A stretch of 64,000 nucleotides of DNA from Synaphobranchus kaupii (taxonomy: Eukaryota; Chordata; Actinopteri; Anguilliformes; Synaphobranchidae): positions 19,617,147 to 19,681,146 of the forward strand of contig CM056389.1 of assembly GCA_029718625.1 (NCBI GenBank). Reading direction: 5' to 3'. This document shows, piece by piece, positions 1 through 64,000 of this stretch (within the stretch, counting starts at the first letter, position 1; each line of letters starts with the position of its first letter). The position numbers and the translations under genes are program-made. The notes beneath the pieces are model-generated. The model was not told where the DNA came from, did not search any database, and saw only the letters and a program-made list of their open reading frames with translations.

Positions 1-71
1 AGTAAGTGTTAATGTATAGGTTATGTATAGGGTACTCTTCCACAGTGAGTTTTAATGTATAGGGTACTCAC
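1..71 (-). other. Start of the intron after probable exon 13
   Basis: Holds the GTGAGT donor at 71-66 and 65 bp of intron containing two near-copies of a short GGGTACTC-type motif. Nothing else is visible. Confidence 0.7.
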
Positions 72-57225
<57,154 letters not shown>

Positions 57226-57646
57226 CTGCAGGGCCGTCCAGAGAGAGGGGAAAGAGAGAGGGGTGGGGTAAGACAGGGGGGTGGGCAGGAGAGAGAGAGG
57301 GGTGGGGTAAGACAGGGGGGTGGGCAGGAGAGAGAGAGAGAGGGGTGGGGTAAGACGGGGGGTGGGCAGGAGAGAGAGAGAGAGAGGGGTGGGGTAAAAC
57401 AGGGCGGTGGGGAGGAGAGAGAGAGAGAGGGGTGGGGTAAAACAGGGCGGTGGGGAGGAGAGAGAGAGAGAGGGGTGGGGTAAGACAGGGGGGTGGGCAG
57501 GAGAGAGAGAGAGGGGTGGGGTAAGACAGGGGGGGTGGGGAGGAGAGAGAGAGAGAGAGAGGGGTGGGGTAAGACAGGGGGTGGGCAGGAGAGAGAGAGA
57601 GAGAGGGGTGGGGTAAGACAGGGGGGTGGGGAGGAGAGAGAAAAGA
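57226..57646. repeat. About 40-bp minisatellite at the exon 2 acceptor
   Basis: About ten units built of GAGAGAGAGGGGTGGGGTAA and GACAGGGGGGTGGGCAG, starting directly at the acceptor. On the nbea strand it is pyrimidine-rich (TTACCCCACCCCTCTCTC) and serves as the upstream tract. Confidence 0.94.
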
Positions 57647-57980
57647 GGGGTGAGATGGAAGAAGAGCAACAGGGAGGGACAGGAGGGAGGGAAAAAGAAA
57701 AGGAATAGAGAATAATAATTAGTTGTTTGACCTGCCAGAGCCAGCATGTGTGACAAATTGTGGCTGTGATCTGTTCTGAGAGAGTCCCCAGTCCGCTGCG
57801 AGGGCGGGCAGTGGAAACATAACCGTAAATAAATATTTAATATCTCCACACAAAAAACAATCATTCTTCCTCCACACAAAGGGAAAGAGATTGTCATTAA
57901 GACATAAACACATAAACACAGCAAAGCAATGGTTTTATTCCTTAAGCCCAACAGGCATGAAATTGGCCCTTTTGAGTGCC

Positions 57981-59213
57981 GGCTAGCAGAAGACCGGCTG
58001 CAGCCAGTGGAACAGGGCGAGGCTAGCAGAGTGAGGCTAGCAGGACAAGGCTAGCAGAGTGAGGCTAGCAGGACAAGGCTAGCAGAGTGAGGCTAGCAGG
58101 GCGGGTCTAGCAGTGTGAGGGTAGCAGAGCAGTGGGGCTAGCAGAGTGAGGCTAGCGGGGCAAGGCTAGCAGAGCAAGGGTAGCAGGACAAGGCTAGCAG
58201 AGTGAGGCTAGCAGGACAAGGCTAGCAGAGTGAGGCTAGCAGGACAAGGCTAGCAGAGTGAGGCTAGCAGGACAGGGCTAGCAGAGTGAGGCTAGCAGGG
58301 AAAGGCTAGCAGAGTGAAGCTAGCAGGACAAAGCTAGCAGAGTGTGGCTAGCAGGGCAAGGCTAGCAGAGTGAAGCTAGCAGGACAAAGCTAGCAGAGTG
58401 AGGCTAGCAGGGCAAGGCTAGCAGAGTGAGGCTAGCAGGGCAAGGCTAGCAGAGTGAGGCTAGCAGGGCAAGGCTAGCAGAGTGAGGCTAGTAGAGTGAG
58501 GCTAGCAGGGCAAGGCTAGCAGAGTGAGGCTAGCAGGACAAGGCTAGCAGAGTGAGGCTAGCAGAGTGAGGTTAGCAGGACAAGGCCAGCAGAGTGAGGG
58601 TAGCAGGACAAGGCTAGCAATGTGAGGCTAGCAGAGTGAGGCTAGCAGGGCGGCTCTAGCAGTGCGAGGGTAGCAGAGCAGTGGGGCTAGCAGAGTGAGG
58701 TTAAAAGGACAAGGCTAGCAGGACAAGGCTAGCAGAGTGAGGGTAGCAGGACAAGGCTAACAATGTGAGGCTAGCAGAGTGAGGCTAGCAGGGCGGCTCT
58801 AGCAGTGCGAGGGTAGCAGAGCAGTGGGACTAGCAGGACAAGGCTAGCAGAGTGAGGTTAAAAGGACAAGGCTAGCAGCGTGAGGCTAGCGGGACAAGGC
58901 TAGCAATGTGAGGCTAGCAGAACAAGGCTAGCAGAGTGAGGCTAGCAGGGCGGCTCTAGCAGTGCAAGGGTAGCAGAGCAGTGGGGCTAGCATGACGAGG
59001 CTAGCAGGGTGGGGCTAGCATGACGAGGCTAGCAGGGTGGGGCTAGCATGACGAGGCTAGCAGGGTGCGGCTAGCAGAGCGAGGCTAGCAGGGTGGGGCT
59101 AGCAGGACGAGGCTAGCAGGGTGCGGCTAGCAGTGTGAGGGTAGCAGAGTGGGGCTAGCAGGGTGTGGCTAACATAATGGGGCTAGCAGGGTGCAGCTAA
59201 CAAAATGGGGCTC
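57981..59213. repeat. GCTAGC-rich array, about 28-bp unit
   Basis: Alternating GAGGCTAGCAGGACAAG and GCTAGCAGAGT blocks, about 43 units. A higher-order pattern is visible: the GGCGGCTCTAGCAGTGCGAG variant recurs near 58645, 58795 and 58945. The last part changes to a GTGGGGCTAGCATGACGAG form. Confidence 0.95.
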
Positions 59214-61613
59214 GCTGGGACTGGTTATGGCCAAAAAAAAGATGGATCACCAAGGAGACCAAATCTCACCTCATGGCTAAGGGAACGGTCACCTCTCTTG
59301 TTGTCTGTGAGTGTGTGTGTGTGTGCGTGGGTCAGAGATAGAGAGAGAGAATGTGCATGTGTTTTTGCATATTAAATTTAAGCCCTCCTCAAGACACAAT
59401 AACATGTCACACCATTTTTTCTTTCAAAAAACTTTTCAGCCCATGTTGTGTGTGACTTTGCAGAAGCACGCACAAATATACAGCAAACACACGCGTATGT
59501 GCATGCTCCACATCACGCGCAGAAATAAGGAGCGTGTCAGTACTGCAGCTCAGCCCATCTTCAGTGCCAGCCAATCAAAGTGAGGCTCACCCTGCCCTGC
59601 GGCCTGTTTATCAACCACACTGAAATGATGTCACATCCTGTTCTGATGTACCACTTCTCTGGGCATTTTACTGATTTCAATGGTATTTGGCTCCTTTACT
59701 AGGTAGTCATTGCCTTAGTTTTTACCACCTTAACTGGACATTTGCCACCTTAACCGGGTGTTTACTGGCCTTTCTGTTTTACAAACTTCAACAGGAAGTC
59801 AGAACTGGCGAATGAGATGACACCATAGAGTGATGGGTTAGGCAACCAGTCTATTGTCTATATATGGGACTGGATATAAAAAAAAACAAAAAAAAACAAA
59901 AACAAAACAAGTACTCTAGTACGAGCTTTTAAATCTTGGGTGTAGTTATGTTCCTCTGCCCGAATGCGTGACTGTAACCTGGTTTACAGCCCTTGCATTT
60001 CTGTGCTTTTCTATCACGTCTATAAAGCAGTAACAACCTCATCCAGCAACTGGCCCAAAAAACTCCACTTGCCTCCCAGAGCTCAGTGACCTTGGAACCC
60101 CCCACCCACCCATCCAATCAACAGGAACCTCCTCCACAAACACTAAGGGCCCAGTTTACACTCGAGCCTGATTAGAGCTGACAAATTATGTTCCTGTATA
60201 TCCGATATATGTGGTTCTGCGTTTATGTTTTTTTTAGTTTTTTTAATTGGTTCTACATCAGACTCAGTGTTCCAATTCACCTGACAACCAGCTTAACGTT
60301 GGTCTATCTTGCGACTCCCGCACGCTTATTATGGTATGTTATTTTTCAGTAGAACATTGGCGACAGGAAAGACGCATGTTGGGGTGTTTACACTCATCTC
60401 TGGTACCGGCAAAATCCGACCCAGACTACCTCAGATTTTCTCATGTTTACACCGCAGAGAAGTATCAGATTTTCCAAGAAATCAGATATATGTGCCGCAT
60501 TACGATGTGCATAAACAGGCCCTATAGCTGAAAACGCAGCTCGGATCATTCAACATAACCGCAGGACAGAGGAACAGATTGAGCGGCAGGGAAAACCCAA
60601 GCCGAAATGAAGCGAACGATCCCTCAGCGCTCCCGTCGGCGGTAATGGCGTGAAGACTCCCAGTTATCAGCCCGCATCTCTTTAACAACCCACTTCATTT
60701 ACAGACAACCCCGGCCATACACAATCCAACGAAAAGTCAAATGAATTGAGGCGGAGTTGGATTTGCATGGATATCGCATTTGGGAAAGGCAGCTCGACGA
60801 ATAGCACAGATGATTGGCGCACTTAAGACCGCAGCGTTACTCAAAAAACAACACAAAAAAAAAAACTGGGAGATGAAGGCGATAACTCACAGAGGCAGCT
60901 CCACATTTACATAAGGCTTCCTCTTCTGCTTTGCCAAAAGTTCATACATTATCCAATTTGTAGCTCATTACATCGTAAGGGCTCTGCTAAAAAAAAAAAC
61001 GTGTTCCAGTGGGAGCTCTCTCCCCGTGTGATCTCTGGGCTTTTGGGTTTGGCTACAGCAGCAATGCGTATAGCTGGAGGCCTCGCGGTCGTGCTCCAAC
61101 ACAAGTTTGGCACTTAACCGAGAGACTGGGAAACTTAGGGAGCGCGATTGATTTTTGGCATGCCGTTGCCATTAGCCGAAATTAGACCAAAAAACGCTGG
61201 GAGATATCGATCCTGACAAGTCAGTCTTCTCACACTATTGACTCCTCAACTTAACTCTGAGAGTTGTAATTAAGACGAGGGGCGGTCGCTACCCTCTCTG
61301 CATAATGCATGAACTAAAAATTGGTCGCTCTTCTGTATTAATTTGTTCTTCTTAGCGATTTTTGAACATTTCTTGCTTCTCTCTCTATACACGCTGTGTT
61401 GGACCGGCTCGTTTTAATCCCAGACACGTACGTCCCACGGCAGCCATGTCCTCCGTCGGCTCTTAAGGACCACAGGAGTACACGAGTCAATGAAACAGGC
61501 AGCTGGCGAACCGTCATCTTTCACCCCGTTACCTGCCACCTGTAGCAACTGCACTGCTGATAACAACAACAGCAACACCAGCAGTAACAACAAATACAAC
61601 AAAAACAGCAACA

Positions 61614-61615
<2 letters not shown>

Positions 61616-61647
<32 letters not shown>
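61616..61647. repeat. AAT microsatellite
   Basis: About ten TAA repeats, preceded by AACAACAGCAACA-type triplets. An Asn-rich ORF here is an artefact. Confidence 0.92.
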
Positions 61648-61648
<1 letters not shown>

Positions 61649-63430
61649 TGCCCTCATGACCAATCAATGACACACCAAAAAGCACAAATATTTTGGAGGT
61701 TCCTTACAGAGCTACCAGCCCCTTACAGACAGGGTAACACGGGGATTACACAGCCAATTAGCTTTAGTGGGGATGATTAGGGGGGACCAGACGGAGCAAG
61801 CCAGCTAACGCTTGGGCTTTAGCCCATTGGGATTTAAAAGACTCGCTACGCTACACAATTAAAAATATTTAATGACTCACATGAGTCAGAGCTTTGCCTT
61901 AAAATCTTCTCCAGAAAGACAGCCCCCCCCCACCCCCCCCAAACAGAACAGCGACTCCACAAGACCTGTGTCGACGTATTTTGAAATGCTGTGAAAAACT
62001 TCTACGCCTGTAGCACTTTAAAAATGCTCAGACAGATCCCTGAGAACTTTCAAAAGAAACATGTCACTTAACCAACTGTAGGGTCATAAGACATGGTTCT
62101 TTTAAATTGCCATGAACTCTACAGTTGCGGAGGGGTGTAAAGGGTAGAACGTGCTTCCATTACATTTTTGACCCAGGTCTCAAACCCACAAAGTCACTAC
62201 ACTGAATTTACCTTAAACAGGAGGAAACGTTCTTCTTCCCAGTTTCACCTGCACCAACAATTCCTGTAGCAACCCGTCCTTTCCCAGCAGATTCCCCCTG
62301 AACCACCACAAACCAGCCCTGGGTACACAGTCATTCATCATGAGAAGGCCACAAGGTGGCACAGCTTCTGGGTACAATGAATTAATGAGCTCAATTAATT
62401 ACCGCAATTAACAAGACCACACAGTCTATAGACACAACAGGTGTGTTCTCGACAATGTAAGTTCCGTTTCCATACCTTTGAAGCCAAAACAATTGAGTTT
62501 AATGTATCCTCTGAAAATTTTTTGAAGAGGAGTGACCAAGTACCATAGAGCGCGGAGGTCACTTGTGGAGGTCACACCCAGCTCGGCCATAAAGAGGAAG
62601 GAACACTCTCCCGGAAGGTTCGGGTCGCGATGACGGACGGCCGCCGGTACGGGAAAGCCGTAACGCGGCGCCATCTGTCCCATAATTGATCTCACGCAGC
62701 CGCGGCAATCGCCCCGGGCGACCAAACATCTTTATATAATTCCGCTGACATGGTCGCTCAGGGCAACCTGCAAAGTGGGTGGGCGGAGCCACCGATCGAG
62801 GGGACGCACTATGAAAAGCATCGCCGTACTGAATGAGAAACACCCAAAGTCTTTATCAGCAGAACTGATACAGCAAGCATTCGCTGGTACCACTGAAAGA
62901 ACACTGCAGGGATCATCTACAGGGGCATGCTGGGATACTGGATACAGTCAAGCCCATTTGAGACCCCCCCCCCCCCCCTCCCCCTTTCAATGGATACTGC
63001 AGCAGTTTGCATTGCATTATAGTTAATGAAATGCATAAGCTTGCAACCATTTTAATAATTTAAGCGTGGAAGTACAGTAATATAGCAAGCGTGATAGGTA
63101 ACGACAGTCTGTGCCAATATACAGTTACCAATAAATAGTCACTCAAACATTATGGCACGTCTACTCAATACGTACAGCTTACGGAAAATAGTGGAATGGT
63201 CATATTTTACAAAATGGCACAATACATGAACAAATGAAGACAAATGAGCTCAATCATAAATAGCATTAATAAAATAAATAAAATGGCAAATAGCATTTTC
63301 TGCTTCGTCAAGCGAATAACCCACCCAGCAATCAAAAACCCCCTCTCACTTCTTCACAAAAACTGCATATGAGAAGCCCGCTGCTTTCTTTACAACACTA
63401 GAATGGGTAACTTGTGAACTATTGATCTCT

Positions 63431-63453
63431 GGGGGGGGGGGGGGGGGGGGGGG
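63431..63453. repeat. Run of 23 G
   Basis: G homopolymer of the same length as that at 25532-25554. Confidence 0.9.
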
Positions 63454-64000
63454 ATCACATTTTCTTGTGCAAGCTTTTCTTTTTCCATCTACCGCTTGAC
63501 AGGTTATGGTGTGGTAATGAAATATGAACACGGTGCCGGTACCAGGGAGGCACGAAGCACCCTTCTCCTCCGCCAAACTGATTCGTCACGAGGCAATCGA
63601 GCTGTGACACAAATAGAAGAGATTGCTCAAACCATCTGACCGCTACAAAGTTCATTACAGTTTGTCCAGCTACAACAGCTCTACTGCCACACTGCCAGAA
63701 AAGACATTCTCTTTTGTCTATGGGGGGAGGAAAAAGACCAAGAAATGTGTGTGTACACGTGTGTGTTTGTAATATATAAAAAATAGAATGGGTTTGCCTA
63801 TTTCAGTATATAACACCATTGCACTGGTGAAGGCAATATGTGGAAACCTTTGAATCTTTAGCCTCATCTTCATTAAAAATGTTGAGTGCAACATTTTTTA
63901 CACTTAATTTAGACTTTACATTGCATAGCAGTCTCAAAGCACTACACGGTTGCGGATAATTTTGTGACGTATATTATATTCCAGTCACGCATATAACCCC

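Larger units (their letters stand above)
57226..64000 (-). other. Intron 1 (partial)
   Basis: 6.8 kb of the intron upstream of exon 2. It contains the roughly 40-bp array at the acceptor, the GCTAGC array, a short GT run near 59310, an AAT microsatellite (61616-61647), a 23-base G run and mostly unique sequence elsewhere. The first coding exon (with the initiator Met) is not visible. A CpG-rich block at 62560-62830 is a candidate regulatory element. Confidence 0.75.

Noticed and set aside
57226..57951. N-terminal extension of the exon 2 frame (about 240 codons)
   Set aside because: The upstream part is Leu-Ser-Pro repeat translation of a CT-rich array ahead of a clear CTGCAG acceptor; neurobeachin has no such segment.
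57226..64000. First coding exon of nbea
   Set aside because: I looked on the minus strand for the MKFAVLIGLIQVGE-type segment that precedes exon 2 in vertebrate neurobeachin and did not find it. It is probably beyond the right edge.

Overview
The window is vertebrate nuclear DNA, almost certainly from a ray-finned fish. It holds part of one protein-coding gene, neurobeachin (nbea), read from the minus strand. Twelve consecutive exons total 1,708 bp (about 2.7% of the window). All have AG/GT boundaries, their phases agree, and they splice into one uninterrupted 569-codon frame. Transcription runs from high to low coordinates. The first coding exon and promoter lie beyond position 64000, and the 3' part of the gene (PKA-anchoring region, PH-BEACH, WD40) lies before position 1. 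The encoded part covers the N-terminal armadillo-like region, the concanavalin A/laminin-G-like domain and the start of the following armadillo/DUF4704 region. The fish assignment rests on the introns: Tc1-like fragments, short palindromic MITEs, tRNA-derived SINEs of teleost type and a Tx1-clade LINE.

Layout, left to right on the + strand (3' to 5' of the gene): probable exon 13 (72-240), exon 12 (2143-2295), exon 11 (9949-10057), exon 10 (11552-11685), exon 9 (12817-13014), exon 8 (21628-21774), exon 7 (23264-23383), exon 6 (30863-30989), exon 5 (44512-44633), exon 4 (48185-48280), exon 3 (48652-48752) and exon 2 (56994-57225). Intron 1 continues to the right edge. Exon numbers assume one further coding exon upstream, as in mammalian NBEA.

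The introns are filled with tandem arrays: 59-bp (3.2 kb), 46-bp (11.7 kb), 17-bp (12.0-12.8 kb), 35-bp (16.5-18.5 kb), 30-bp (28.9-29.7 kb), 42-bp (33.9-35.5 kb), 41-bp (44.2-44.5 kb), 29-bp (55.5-56.8 kb), about 40-bp (57.2-57.6 kb) and a GCTAGC-rich array (58.0-59.2 kb), plus long CA, GA and G tracts. Several of these give long ORFs in many frames that are not genes. Interspersed elements include a decayed Tx1-type LINE (49.0-53.0 kb, minus strand), a tRNA-derived SINE with a target-site duplication inside a Tc1-like remnant (39.1-39.5 kb), an LTR with a tRNA-Pro-type primer binding site (41.2-41.6 kb), a hAT-like element with a BED-type zinc-finger remnant (3.6-5.8 kb), and many foldback/MITE elements.

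The most unusual feature is that tandem arrays sit on or beside the splice sites of most exons. The exon 5 donor is copied eight times in a 41-bp array and the exon 10 acceptor six times in a 44-46-bp array. The acceptors of exons 2, 3, 4 and 11 use tandem repeats as their upstream tract. The Tx1 LINE also lies between two pyrimidine-rich (minus-strand) tracts, one of which is the tract feeding exon 3. I found no second intact gene, no functional RNA gene and no bacterial-type system.
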